Source of the DNA: an uncultured Litoreibacter sp.
GTDB taxonomy: Bacteria > Pseudomonadota > Alphaproteobacteria > Rhodobacterales > Rhodobacteraceae
Assembly (NCBI GenBank): GCA_947493265.1
Contig: CANLQL010000004.1
Coordinates: 1 to 64,000, forward strand
Length of the DNA: 64,000 nt
Reading direction: 5' to 3'
Under the pieces are notes generated by a model, which was not told the DNA's origin, ran no database searches, and saw only the letters and a list, made by a program, of their open reading frames with translations. The position numbers and the translations under genes were made by a program. This document shows positions 47,461 to 56,345 of this stretch, piece by piece (positions within the stretch are counted from its first letter, which is position 1; each line of letters begins with the position of its first letter).

Positions 47461-49403
47461 GGCGCGTCCTCAGATGCCAATACAATCAGAATGTCGCCTG
47501 CTGAAACTTGGGTATTCTCAGTCGCGCTGACCGCCTCAATCACACCATCACGGGCTGCACAAAGGGTATGTTCCATTTTCATCGCTTCCAAGATCGCCAA
47601 CTGGTCGCCTTCGCGGACCGCGTCACCAGCTTTCACAAACACCGCCTTAACCAGGCCTGGCATCGGGGCGCGGGTTTCGTTTCCGCCTGCTTCGTCATTG
47701 GCGCGTTCCAAGGGATCGCTTAACCCGAACTCATAGGTATTTCCCCGAAAAACCGTGACGCTGTCGTGCCCCCGAACAGCGTTTGCAGATACTTTGTTGC
47801 CGTCAATTTTTGCTGCTGTGCCAGTTTCAATCAGATGGGTCGTTTCTGGGTGCTCAGCATTGGGACAAACCCGAAACCTGCCTGCGCCAAGGGGTTCTAT
47901 CAGTGCGGTTTGCGACACGTCGCCAAGCATAAGATTGATTTGCTGACGCAGCGGTTGCCAAAGTGCAAAACCTTGCAATGGATGCGGCTGGATATCCATT
48001 GCTGTAATTGCCGCCAAAGAGCATGTCCGCGAACATGGGGTTGGAGCTTGCAGCAAGTGAACAAGGTCACGGGCGATCAGACCGGTATCCACGTTTCCTT
48101 CCGCAAATCCCTTATGGGACGCCAGTGCTTTTAGGAAGGCGATATTGGTCGTGCAGCCTGCAATTTCTGTCTTGGCCAACGCCTTTGCGAGAGCACTCAA
48201 TGCCTCTTCCCGCGTTGCGCCGTGCACTGTCAGTTTGGCGATCATCGGGTCGTAATATGGGCTGATCTCGTCGCCTTGCCGAACGCCAGTATCTATGCGC
48301 GCGCCTTGCGCAAATTTCAGATGTTCCAACGTCCCGGTGGCGGGCAGAAATCCTGCAGCAGCGTCTTCCGCATAGATACGCGCTTCAAAGGAATGACCTT
48401 GGACCGACAGAGCGTCTTGGGCCATCGGCAAAGGATGGCCTGCGGAAACCCGCAATTGCCATTCAACCAGATCAACGCCGGTGATTTCTTCGGTTACAGG
48501 GTGTTCAACCTGCAGGCGCGTGTTCATTTCCATGAAGTAAAACCGATCTTCGCGCAGACCATCGGAGGCGTCGACAATAAACTCTACCGTACCCGCGCCT
48601 GCGTATCCCACTGCTTCGGCGGCACGAACAGCAGCCTGGCCCATTGCATCGCGCATCTCAGGCGTCATCCCGGGGGCTGGGGCCTCTTCGATCACCTTTT
48701 GATGGCGGCGCTGGAGGGAGCAGTCCCGTTCGAAAAGATGAACCGCTTTTTGTCCGTCTCCAAAGACCTGAACTTCGATATGTCGCGGTGTGCTGACGAA
48801 TTTTTCGATCAGAACGTCTTCATTTCCAAACGCGTTTTTGGCTTCAGATTTCGCAGCGCTCAGAGCGTCTGAAAACTCCGCCTCGGCGTTGACCTGTCGC
48901 ATGCCTTTGCCGCCTCCACCTGCGACGGCCTTGATCAGAACGGGATAGCCGATACGTGCGGCCTCCGATTTCAAGAACTCAGGATCATGATCAGCGCCGT
49001 GATAGCCGGGAACGACCGGGACACCCGCCTTTTCCATAAGCGCTTTGGCTGCATCTTTCAGACCCATTGCCCGAATGGCTTCTGCAGAGGGTCCGATGAA
49101 GACCAGCCCTGCAGCTTCCACCGCTTCGACGAAGTCTGGATTTTCAGACAAGAAACCGTAGCCGGGATGGATCGCCTGCGCGCCTGTCGCAAGGGCTGCG
49201 TTTATCACTGCGTCCGCCCGCAAATAGCTTTCCGCAGGTGTTGCGCCTCCAAGGCTCACTGCCTCGTCCGCCAGATCGACATGTCGGGCGTTGGCATCAA
49301 TATCGGAATGCACGGCGACAGTGGCGACACCCAGTTTTTGGCAGGTGTCGATCACGCGACAGGCAATCTCGCCCCGATTGGCGATGAGGATCTTGTCAAA
49401 CAT
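47457..49403 (-). CDS. liuD: 3-Methylcrotonyl-CoA carboxylase alpha subunit (biotin-containing)
   Basis: 648 residues from the ATG at 49403 (MFDKILIANRGEIACRVIDT). Biotin carboxylase domain: GYGFLSENPDF, the ATP-grasp stretch PVLIKAVAGGGGKGMR, EKFVSTPRHIEVQVFGD, ERDCSLQRRHQKVIEEAPAP and EMNTRLQVEHPVTE. A middle BT domain follows, then a C-terminal biotinyl domain with the biotin Lys in LEAMKMEHTL. Assignment to methylcrotonyl- rather than propionyl-CoA rests on the operon with ivd and HMG-CoA lyase. It starts 4 bp after the beta subunit stop. Confidence 0.95.
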   Translation of the reverse strand: MFDKILIANRGEIACRVIDTCQKLGVATVAVHSDIDANARHVDLADEAVSLGGATPAESYLRADAVINAALATGAQAIHPGYGFLSENPDFVEAVEAAGLVFIGPSAEAIRAMGLKDAAKALMEKAGVPVVPGYHGADHDPEFLKSEAARIGYPVLIKAVAGGGGKGMRQVNAEAEFSDALSAAKSEAKNAFGNEDVLIEKFVSTPRHIEVQVFGDGQKAVHLFERDCSLQRRHQKVIEEAPAPGMTPEMRDAMGQAAVRAAEAVGYAGAGTVEFIVDASDGLREDRFYFMEMNTRLQVEHPVTEEITGVDLVEWQLRVSAGHPLPMAQDALSVQGHSFEARIYAEDAAAGFLPATGTLEHLKFAQGARIDTGVRQGDEISPYYDPMIAKLTVHGATREEALSALAKALAKTEIAGCTTNIAFLKALASHKGFAEGNVDTGLIARDLVHLLQAPTPCSRTCSLAAITAMDIQPHPLQGFALWQPLRQQINLMLGDVSQTALIEPLGAGRFRVCPNAEHPETTHLIETGTAAKIDGNKVSANAVRGHDSVTVFRGNTYEFGLSDPLERANDEAGGNETRAPMPGLVKAVFVKAGDAVREGDQLAILEAMKMEHTLCAARDGVIEAVSATENTQVSAGDILIVLASEDAP

Positions 49404-49407
49404 CGCG

Positions 49408-51012
49408 CTACATCCGGAACACGCCAAAACGCGTGTCCTCTATCGGTGCGTTCAGGGCTGCATTGAGGGAAAGCGCCAAGACATCACGTGACTTGCGCGG
49501 ATCAACAATGCCGTCATCCCAAAGCCTGGCGGAGGCATAAAGCGGATGGGATTGTTCTTCAAACATCGCGATGGTCGGTGCTTTAAACGCAGCTTCTTCT
49601 TCGTCGCTCCAGCTTTCGCCCGCGCGTTCGATGGCATCACGCTTTACAGTCGCCAAAACGCCTGCGGCCTGCGCGCCCCCCATGACGGAGATGCGCGAAT
49701 TGGGCCAGCTCCATAGGAACCTGGGTTGGTAGGCCCGTCCTGCCATACCGTAATTGCCCGCGCCAAATGACCCACCAACCAACATGGTGATCTTTGGCAC
49801 ATTGGTCGACGCCACAGCGGTCACCATTTTTGCACCATGCCGCGCGATCCCTTCGTTTTCATATTTGCGACCGACCATAAAGCCAGTGATATTTTGCAGG
49901 AAAACCAACGGGATATGACGCTGGGAGCAGAGCTCGACGAAATGCGCACCTTTTTGTGCGGCTTCGGAAAACAAGACGCCGTTATTTGCGATGATCCCAA
50001 CAGGGCAACCCCTGATATGGGCAAAGCCTGTGACAAGTGTTTCGCCAAAGCGCGGCTTGAATTCATCCAGGCGGGAGCCGTCGACAAGGCGGGCGATCAC
50101 CTCCCGGATGTCATAGGGGGTTTTCAGATCACCGGGGACAACGCCCAACAGTTCAGCCGGGTCATAAAGCGGGTCTTCTGAACTTTGCCACTGCACGGAC
50201 GCAGGCCGTGCGCGGTTGAGGGAGCCCACGGCACGTCGGGCGAGCGAAAGCGCATGGGCGTCATCTTCTGCCAGATAGTCCGCCACGCCAGACAAGCGCG
50301 TGTGCACTTCCCCGCCGCCAAGATCTTCTGCACTGACCACTTCGCCTGTCGCAGCTTTGACCAGAGGCGGACCTGCCAGAAAGATCGTGCCTTGTTCTTT
50401 TACGATAATCGTCACGTCTGACATTGCGGGCACATAGGCCCCGCCTGCAGTACACGAGCCCATGACAACAGCAATTTGCGGAATGCCTGCGGCACTCATC
50501 CGGGCCTGATTGTAGAAAATCCGACCAAAGTGATCGCGATCTGGGAAAACCTCGTCCTGATTGGGCAGGTTTGCCCCACCACTGTCGACAAGATAGATGC
50601 ATGGCAGGTTGCATTCCGCTGCGATTTCTTGCGCGCGGAGGTGCTTTTTGACGGTCATCGGGTAGTAAGTTCCGCCTTTTACCGTGGCGTCGTTGCACAC
50701 CACCATGACGTCTTGACCTTGTACCTTACCAACCCCCGCGATCACACCGGCACAGGGTGCAGCACCCTCATAAAGCCCATGCGCCGCCGTCGCACCGATT
50801 TCCAAAAACGGGCTTGCCGGATCAAGCAGGTTTGCGACCCGATCACGCGGCAACATTTTGCCACGCGACAGATGCCGTGTGCGGGATTTCTCCCCACCAC
50901 CCAGAGATGCCAAAGCCGCCGCATCCGAACAAACCTCAAGTGCTGCCAAATTGGCCGCTTGATTGGCGAGAAAGGTCTCAGAGGACGGGGCTATGCGCGA
51001 GGTTAGTTTCAC
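49408..51012 (-). CDS. liuB: 3-Methylcrotonyl-CoA carboxylase beta subunit
   Basis: 534 residues from a GTG at 51012 with AGGAAAAG in front. Carboxyltransferase subunit with the N-half crotonase-like domain ([36 protein letters not shown]) and the C-half ([39 protein letters not shown]). [19 protein letters not shown] is characteristic of methylcrotonyl-CoA rather than propionyl-CoA carboxylases. It transfers carboxyl from biotin to 3-methylcrotonyl-CoA. Confidence 0.96.
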   Translation of the reverse strand: MKLTSRIAPSSETFLANQAANLAALEVCSDAAALASLGGGEKSRTRHLSRGKMLPRDRVANLLDPASPFLEIGATAAHGLYEGAAPCAGVIAGVGKVQGQDVMVVCNDATVKGGTYYPMTVKKHLRAQEIAAECNLPCIYLVDSGGANLPNQDEVFPDRDHFGRIFYNQARMSAAGIPQIAVVMGSCTAGGAYVPAMSDVTIIVKEQGTIFLAGPPLVKAATGEVVSAEDLGGGEVHTRLSGVADYLAEDDAHALSLARRAVGSLNRARPASVQWQSSEDPLYDPAELLGVVPGDLKTPYDIREVIARLVDGSRLDEFKPRFGETLVTGFAHIRGCPVGIIANNGVLFSEAAQKGAHFVELCSQRHIPLVFLQNITGFMVGRKYENEGIARHGAKMVTAVASTNVPKITMLVGGSFGAGNYGMAGRAYQPRFLWSWPNSRISVMGGAQAAGVLATVKRDAIERAGESWSDEEEAAFKAPTIAMFEEQSHPLYASARLWDDGIVDPRKSRDVLALSLNAALNAPIEDTRFGVFRM

Positions 51013-51027
51013 CAGCTTTTCCTACAC

Positions 51028-51528
51028 CTATTTCGGATACACACAGAACGGCGCTGTGGAGCGACCTTCGAGGCAGGCTGCATATTCGCCAGAAAGCCCA
51101 ACCATTTCAGCGACTTCACACCCAATCTGGGCTGCGTCCGCACTGATCCCGGCTTTTTCCCGCGCAACCGCATTGCATTTCAGCGCAACATAATCGGTCC
51201 ACTGGTCAAGCAAGTTTGTCAATGTGCTGGCACCCTCAGGTGTGACCGCTTCCATGACCTGCGTTTGCAAGCCTTCGACCGCAGAGTTCCAGCTGACGCG
51301 TTCTTCGGTCAAACACGTCAGGTGCGGTGCCGATCCGACTGTTTCCTGCGCACAAGGCGCAAAGATCAGGTTCACGCATTGGGGCCACTGGGTTGCCTGT
51401 TCTGCCGCATCAAGCCGTTCAACACAGGCTAGTACTACGGTTTGCTCTTGCGTCAACACGCTTTCCTGACTTTCCGCCAAAGCCGGACCCGTCAGCAGAG
51501 CCAATATGGCCAATGTTCTTGAGATCAT
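51028..51528 (-). CDS. Exported Cys-rich protein, LprI/DUF1311-like, inside the leucine operon
   Basis: 166 residues with a signal peptide (MISRTLAILALLTGPALA). The mature protein has seven Cys in a pattern (LACVERLD, QCVNLIFAPC, LTCLTEERVSWN) and the WTDYVALKCNAVAREKAG segment that resembles the DUF1311/LprI lysozyme-inhibitor fold, weakly. It lies 6 bp after a clearer DUF1311 gene and 15 bp before liuB on the same strand. Role in the operon unknown. Confidence 0.78.
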   Translation of the reverse strand: MISRTLAILALLTGPALAESQESVLTQEQTVVLACVERLDAAEQATQWPQCVNLIFAPCAQETVGSAPHLTCLTEERVSWNSAVEGLQTQVMEAVTPEGASTLTNLLDQWTDYVALKCNAVAREKAGISADAAQIGCEVAEMVGLSGEYAACLEGRSTAPFCVYPK

Positions 51529-51534
51529 GTTGTC

Positions 51535-52026
51535 TTATCTTTCTTCTAAACGCGTTTTCAGCTGCAGCGCTTGTTCCGCGGTCAATGTCATCATGCAGGA
51601 AAGATAGGCGGGGTTTCCGCCAGTTCCCCCGCCCCAGGTCGCATATTCGTATTCACAGCTGGCATCGCGAAAAGCAATCCATGCGCGTTGCGCTTTTCTG
51701 AGCGCCGGCACCTGCGGCTTCGCAGTCCACCCATATTCTTTGGCTTCGCGGTCAATGACCAGCGACTTGTCGATCAAAGACTTGTAGGTGACGTTCAAAA
51801 GATCATCCCAGAAGGCCAACTCCTTATCCAAGCAACCGACCATGCCGACTGTCGTTTCGCCACCAATGGAGTTCTCGGAACAATAACTCGACGCTTTGCC
51901 GATACAGCTGCGAGGGTTTTCAGCACTGGCGTCCAGGCAGTCAGTAACCTCGGTGATCTCGAAAACCTGTTCGTCAGCAAATCCGGCCGTTGGCAGAAGG
52001 ATGAGGGCAATAAGGACCGCTTTCAT
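51535..52026 (-). CDS. Exported DUF1311/LprI-type protein inside the leucine operon
   Basis: 163 residues with a signal peptide (MKAVLIALILLPTAGFA). TVGMVGCLDKELAFWDDLLN, LRKAQRAWIAFRDASCEYEY and YLSCMMTLTAEQALQLKTRL are the hallmark stretches of DUF1311 (LprI N-terminal-like) proteins, some of which inhibit lysozyme. Six Cys are consistent with disulfides in the periplasm. The ATG overlaps the stop of the preceding gene (ATGA). Confidence 0.87.
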   Translation of the reverse strand: MKAVLIALILLPTAGFADEQVFEITEVTDCLDASAENPRSCIGKASSYCSENSIGGETTVGMVGCLDKELAFWDDLLNVTYKSLIDKSLVIDREAKEYGWTAKPQVPALRKAQRAWIAFRDASCEYEYATWGGGTGGNPAYLSCMMTLTAEQALQLKTRLEER

Positions 52027-52349
52027 GCGTCATCCTCCTGCAATGTCGCAGTCCCATCAACCTGCCGCTCAAGACCGCCAAGCCGATTGACGTGATATTC
52101 CCGACGCTGATCTAGGTTGTCTGAACTGCACACGACGACAATCCAAACCCCCGATGCTTCGCCCGGAACCGCATAGCAGTCCTCCGCTTGGCCAGTTTCC
52201 GGAAAAGCCTCCACATATTTGGAAGCATAGTGCGTGATCACATCCGTTTCGGAGGTCGTCGCGACCATCAACCCCAATCGAAGCCCAATGACCGCCAATA
52301 GACCGCCGATGATCAGCAAGGGAATGATGAGGATCAGGCGTGGGTTCAT
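52023..52349 (-). CDS. Small single-helix membrane protein inside the leucine operon
   Basis: 108 residues from the ATG at 52349 (MNPRLILIIPLLIIGGLLAV), which overlaps the ivd stop (ATGA); a longer upstream frame is antisense-like inside ivd and was not used. One N-terminal transmembrane helix or uncleaved signal, then a periplasmic domain with two Cys (EDCYAVPG, VVVCSSDN). No family recognised. It ends overlapping the start of the DUF1311 gene. Confidence 0.75.
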   Translation of the reverse strand: MNPRLILIIPLLIIGGLLAVIGLRLGLMVATTSETDVITHYASKYVEAFPETGQAEDCYAVPGEASGVWIVVVCSSDNLDQRREYHVNRLGGLERQVDGTATLQEDDA

Positions 52350-53509
52350 TTCATAGCGGCCATCAATTCGCGGCCAATAAGCATCCGGCGGATTTCGGAG
52401 GTCCCCGCCCCGATTTCCATCAGCTTTGCGTCCCGGAAAAGCCGGGCGGTGGGGCTGTCTGCCAAGAAGCCTGCACCGCCCATCGCCTGTACCGCTTGGT
52501 GCGCTTGCACCATCGCTTGCTCGGACGAATAAAGGACGCAAGCAGCCGCATCCTGACGTGTGACCGTGCCACGATCACATGACCGGGCAACCTCGTAGAC
52601 ATAGGCACGGGCGGAATTCATCGCCGTGTACATGTCAGCGACTTTCCCCTGCATAAGCTGGAAATCTCCGATCGGTGTGCCGAACTGCTTCCGCTCAGAA
52701 ATATAGGGCATGACCACGTCCATACACGCCGCCATAATCCCGGTGCCGATCCCCGCCAAAACGACCCGCTCGTAATCGAGGCCGGACATCAGGACGCGTG
52801 CACCTTTACCCTCTTCACCGAGGATGTTTTCGAACGGCACCTCGACCTCGTCAAAAATCAACTCAGCCGTGTTGGAGCCGCGCATTCCCAATTTGTCAAA
52901 ATGTTTGGACGTCGTGAAACCGGCCATTTCCTTTTCGATCAGAAATGCCGTGATCCCTTTCGATCCTGCGTCCGGGTCGGTTTTCGCGTAGACCACTAAA
53001 GTGGACGCATCAGGGCCATTTGTAATCCAGTACTTCGTGCCGGACAGACGAAAATGGTCATTGCGCTTTTCAGCCCGCAGTTTCATCGACACAACGTCCG
53101 AGCCTGCCCCTGACTCCGACATCGCCAGCGCTCCGACATGTTCACCGGTGATCAGCTTGGGAAGATATTTTGCTTTCTGCTCCGGCGTGCCATTCAATTT
53201 GATCTGATTGACACAAAGGTTGGAATGCGCGCCGTACGACAGCGACACAGAGGCAGAGGCGCGCGCGATCTCTTCAACCGCGATCGTGTGTGCCAAATAT
53301 GACATACCTGCGCCACCAAATTCTTCATCGACGGTGATCCCAAGCAGTCCAAGCTCACCCATTTCGCGCCAAAGCTCAGGCGGAAATTCGTTTGTCTGAT
53401 CAATTTCAGCCGCAAGGGGAGCCACGCGATCTTGCGCCCAACGATGCACCATATCGCGCAGCGCATTCACATCTTCACCGAGGTCAAATACCATCGAGTC
53501 TGTAAACAT
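52346..53509 (-). CDS. liuA: Isovaleryl-CoA dehydrogenase
   Basis: 387 residues. Acyl-CoA dehydrogenase fold with LAMSESGAGSDVVSM and YWITNGPDA for FAD binding. The catalytic base is Glu247 in GLDYERVVLAG, the position used by isovaleryl-CoA dehydrogenases instead of the later Glu of short- and medium-chain enzymes, which supports the specific call. The C-terminal QAVQAMGGAGFLADSP and EIGAGTSEIRRMLIGRE are typical. It oxidises isovaleryl-CoA to 3-methylcrotonyl-CoA. First gene of a nine-gene operon; the ATG at 53509 has GGGGAGAA upstream. Confidence 0.96.
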   Translation of the reverse strand: MFTDSMVFDLGEDVNALRDMVHRWAQDRVAPLAAEIDQTNEFPPELWREMGELGLLGITVDEEFGGAGMSYLAHTIAVEEIARASASVSLSYGAHSNLCVNQIKLNGTPEQKAKYLPKLITGEHVGALAMSESGAGSDVVSMKLRAEKRNDHFRLSGTKYWITNGPDASTLVVYAKTDPDAGSKGITAFLIEKEMAGFTTSKHFDKLGMRGSNTAELIFDEVEVPFENILGEEGKGARVLMSGLDYERVVLAGIGTGIMAACMDVVMPYISERKQFGTPIGDFQLMQGKVADMYTAMNSARAYVYEVARSCDRGTVTRQDAAACVLYSSEQAMVQAHQAVQAMGGAGFLADSPTARLFRDAKLMEIGAGTSEIRRMLIGRELMAAMK

Positions 53510-53543
53510 GAGTTCTCCCCTTTTTCAGCAGCTTCGCATTAAC

Positions 53544-53557
53544 TGAACAACTGTTCA
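53544..53557. promoter_or_regulatory. Perfect palindrome upstream of ivd, possible repressor operator
   Basis: TGAACA-AC-TGTTCA: two perfect 6-bp arms with a 2-bp centre, 35 bp upstream of the ivd start codon. The position and form fit the operator of a dimeric repressor such as a TetR-family protein. No regulator gene is adjacent, so the protein that would bind is unknown. Confidence 0.5.
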
Positions 53558-53659
53558 ATAAAAATGTTATCGTTAGGTCAGCCCCGGTTTTTCTTGCTTT
53601 AGACCCCGGAAAGTAAGAATTTATTAGTACTTTTAATATTTGGGACTGTGTGCTGCCAA

Positions 53660-54484
53660 ATGATCTATCTAGCCTTCTATAGGGGAGAGGGCCGGTTTTT
53701 TAGCGATACTGTAGTGCAATATATAACGCGCTCAGAGTTCTCGCACTGCGAGATGTTTACCAGTGATGAACCACCTCTTCCCGGTGAAACTCATCAATGC
53801 ATTACTGCCGTCGGCAAAGACGGTGGTGTTCGCGTTAAAGATATAACTTTTCAGCCGTCGCGTTGGGAATTCGTGGAGGTGCCTTGGGCCCCTTCCGATA
53901 CAATCGCGCGTGCGAAAAATAATCTCGGGTCAGGATATGATTTCTGGGGATTGCTCATGACGCAGTTCCTAAACCTGCGCCGACACGCTGCCGATAAATG
54001 GTTCTGCTCAAAGCTCTGTGCGTTTGCACTGGGGCTCAGCGAGGCGCACACATATGCCCCGGGAGATCTGAAACGTGTTGTCACAGAACACAACCGGATC
54101 TTCAAGCTTGCCCAAATTAATGGTGGGGTAACAGAAGGTTACAGAGTTGCAGGCGACAGACGGGCCCCTCTACCCGGCGGTCGGACTGCGCTCGATGGTG
54201 GTCTCAAAACTGGTGCGGGCCTCCTCGCGGATTATGCGCGCGATAAGGCGGCAATCCTCAACGGAGAAGGTCAGTGGCAGCCGCATATCAATCAGGCCGC
54301 CAAGCAACCGGTCCGTGGCAGGAAGGCGTTGCGCCCCAACGTAACGCCAGCTGTCATAACGCGACGTGAAAGCGCGCGGCTCGGCAGCACCGAACCACTT
54401 CAACTCAACACCTCGGCGCGCACAGCGAGCGGTGAAGTTGTCGACTTCAACTCCAGATTTACCCGGCAGCAAAAACTGGATTGA
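53660..54484 (+). CDS. Permuted NlpC/P60 (YiiX-like) papain-fold protein, phage-like, with antisense tail
   Basis: 274 residues from the ATG at 53660 (a GTG at 53648 is also possible; neither has a good ribosome site). Residues 1-165 look like a circularly permuted NlpC/P60 domain: MIYLAFYRGEGRFFSD, RSEFSHCEMF with catalytic His29, GSGYDFWGLL and KWFCSKLCAFALGL with catalytic Cys116. Similar proteins occur in phages and prophages of this bacterial group. The DNA before and within this part is AT-richer than its neighbours. From residue ~171 to the stop the frame is antisense to the 3' end of the DegT-type gene, a 315-bp overlap, so the C-terminal ~104 residues are probably not an evolved domain. 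It may be a remnant of a transferred gene that lost its own stop. Confidence 0.65.
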   Translation: MIYLAFYRGEGRFFSDTVVQYITRSEFSHCEMFTSDEPPLPGETHQCITAVGKDGGVRVKDITFQPSRWEFVEVPWAPSDTIARAKNNLGSGYDFWGLLMTQFLNLRRHAADKWFCSKLCAFALGLSEAHTYAPGDLKRVVTEHNRIFKLAQINGGVTEGYRVAGDRRAPLPGGRTALDGGLKTGAGLLADYARDKAAILNGEGQWQPHINQAAKQPVRGRKALRPNVTPAVITRRESARLGSTEPLQLNTSARTASGEVVDFNSRFTRQQKLD

Positions 54485-55417
54485 AGACCCCACATAGACA
54501 CCCCTCTCGTCCCGGTTGATCACGGTCAGCCCAGGGGTGTTGCGCAAGCCTTCCTCGACCGCCTTGTAGCGGTCGTTCCAGGCGCGAATCTGGTCTGGCA
54601 ACTTCCTGAGTTGCGGACGCAGAATCGCTGCGCGTAGGTTGTCCATCCGCCCCGAAACGTTCGGGGTGGACCATTTTATCTGTTCGAATTCAGATTCGGG
54701 CGGTGCGGCTTTGTGGCGCGCATACAGCATATATGACCCGGACAAAACGATTGCTCGGGCCATGGCACGCGCGTCGTTTGACGTTAAAAATCCGCCCTCG
54801 CCCGCGTTGAGGTGTTTGTAAGTCTGGCAGGAATAGCAGCCAAAAACGCCGTGTTGCCCAGATGGCGTATCGCCCCAAGTGGCCCCCATCGTATGGGCGC
54901 AATCTTCGATCACCTGGACATCGGCGGCATCGCAAATTTCCATCAACCGGTCCATGTCACATAAATGCCCGCGCATGTGGCTAAGAAGCAGCACTTTCGA
55001 TCCGCTGGAGGCAATTTTCACCGCAAGATCTTCCAGATCGATGGTCAGATTGTCAGATACTTCGACGAAGACAGGCTCCGCACCGACACTGGCAATTGCG
55101 CCAGGAACAGGGGCCAGTGTGAAGCCGTTGGACAGCACTTTGTCACCGGCCTTGACCTCAAGCGCGCGCAAAGCGCATCCCATCGCATAGCCGCCTGATG
55201 CAACGCCAAGCGCGTATTTCGCACCGACAAATTCCGCGAACTCTTCTTCCAGAAGCGCAACTTCTGCGGTTTCGCCATCCGCCACGTTGTAGCGGTGCAA
55301 TCTGCCATGACGCATTACATCAATCGCAGCCGCGATCCCTTCCTCGGGGATCGGTTCTTGCTGCGTAAAGCTGCCGGAAAATACATCCTGCGGGGTGGGG
55401 TTAGAACCGTCTTCCAT
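54170..55417 (-). CDS. DegT/DnrJ/EryC1-type PLP aminotransferase (second copy type)
   Basis: 415 residues from the ATG at 55417 with AGAGAGG in front. PLP fold type I: GVASGGYAMGCALRALEV, VIEDCAHTMGATWGD and the Schiff-base Lys201 in GCYSCQTYKHLNAGEGGF. It shares LLSHMRGHLCDMD with the DegT-type protein at 23019-24200, a signature not typical of sugar aminotransferases (HLYG). No sugar-nucleotide genes are nearby. Its last 315 bp are covered on the other strand by the NlpC/P60-like frame, and its C-terminal ~25 residues (after IARIIREEAR) look like an added tail. Confidence 0.88.
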   Translation of the reverse strand: MEDGSNPTPQDVFSGSFTQQEPIPEEGIAAAIDVMRHGRLHRYNVADGETAEVALLEEEFAEFVGAKYALGVASGGYAMGCALRALEVKAGDKVLSNGFTLAPVPGAIASVGAEPVFVEVSDNLTIDLEDLAVKIASSGSKVLLLSHMRGHLCDMDRLMEICDAADVQVIEDCAHTMGATWGDTPSGQHGVFGCYSCQTYKHLNAGEGGFLTSNDARAMARAIVLSGSYMLYARHKAAPPESEFEQIKWSTPNVSGRMDNLRAAILRPQLRKLPDQIRAWNDRYKAVEEGLRNTPGLTVINRDERGVYVGSSIQFLLPGKSGVEVDNFTARCARRGVELKWFGAAEPRAFTSRYDSWRYVGAQRLPATDRLLGGLIDMRLPLTFSVEDCRLIARIIREEARTSFETTIERSPTAG

Positions 55418-55546
55418 CGAAACCTCTCTGTGGCTTTACACGAGTCTGAGCGCAGCATTTACAAAGGTCAACGCCATGCGCACGGCAATCCGGAAACCCG
55501 CAGGTTTGGCGAACGCAATATTCGCGGATGGCGAAATTGTCGGCTT

Positions 55547-56209
55547 CTAGCCGATCAGATCGGCGACGATTTCGTCGATATCATCAAAATGATGCAGAAG
55601 CGCTTCGGGGCTCCAGCGCGAGACCGCCTGCCCTTCTGGGCTGAACGTCACCAGTAGCGACGGCACACCTGCGGCCTGCGATGTCGCGCGATCAGTCAAT
55701 GTATCCCCAACCAGAAGCGAGCGGTCCAATGAACCACCACTTTCCCGCACCGCTGCGATATAGGGTGCCGGATCAGGTTTGCGCACGGGTAAGCTGCCCG
55801 CACCGACAACTGCGTCGAACACGTCGAAAAATTCGATGTTTTTCAACAGCTTTTCTGCCAGATGGATAGGCTTGTTGGTGCAAATGCCAACCTTGTAGTC
55901 CGCTGCCTTGAGGCGGTCGACCGCTTCACGTGCACCAGGATAGAGGACCGTGTGATGATCAATTGCCTTGTCATATGCGTCCAGCAGAACCGGGTATTGC
56001 GCGTCGATTAATGCGTCGTCCACGCCGCCCAAACGTTCAAATCCGAGGGTCAGCATCGCCCGCCCGCCCCGCAAAGCCGTGCCCGCATCCTTCGCGTGAT
56101 CAAGCATATCGCCGTGACCAAGCGCGCGAAAACATGCATTTGCCGCTGCGATCAAATCGCCGCTGGTATCGGCCAGTGTTCCATCAAGGTCGAAGATTAC
56201 ACAGCGCAT
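55547..56209 (-). CDS. gph: HAD-family phosphoglycolate phosphatase
   Basis: 220 residues. HAD motif I is CVIFDLDGTLADTSGDL (nucleophile Asp8, acid Asp10), motif II is GICTNKP, motif III Lys in RKPDPAPY and motif IV SLLVGDTLTDRATSQAAGV. The cap-domain type and length fit phosphoglycolate phosphatase, which clears 2-phosphoglycolate from DNA repair or photorespiratory-type reactions. Other HAD phosphatases (PGP, GPH-like) are hard to separate by eye. Divergent from glmU. Confidence 0.87.
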   Translation of the reverse strand: MRCVIFDLDGTLADTSGDLIAAANACFRALGHGDMLDHAKDAGTALRGGRAMLTLGFERLGGVDDALIDAQYPVLLDAYDKAIDHHTVLYPGAREAVDRLKAADYKVGICTNKPIHLAEKLLKNIEFFDVFDAVVGAGSLPVRKPDPAPYIAAVRESGGSLDRSLLVGDTLTDRATSQAAGVPSLLVTFSPEGQAVSRWSPEALLHHFDDIDEIVADLIG

Positions 56210-56345
56210 AGATCACCTTTTTTGCTCATTACTGCCTCACAAAGGTCTGTAACGCAGCGAAATGTCTTTTGACAGGCCCTGCCCTTGCGCAACTGCACGC
56301 AAAGAGTAGAACCATGCTCAAAAGGTAAAGAAACGAGTGGTTTAT

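Noticed and set aside
53545-53556. GAACAACTGTTC as a possible SOS (LexA) box
   Set aside because: The spacing fits the Gram-positive LexA box; Rhodobacterales LexA sites are direct repeats GTTC-N7-GTTC, and the neighbouring gene is metabolic.
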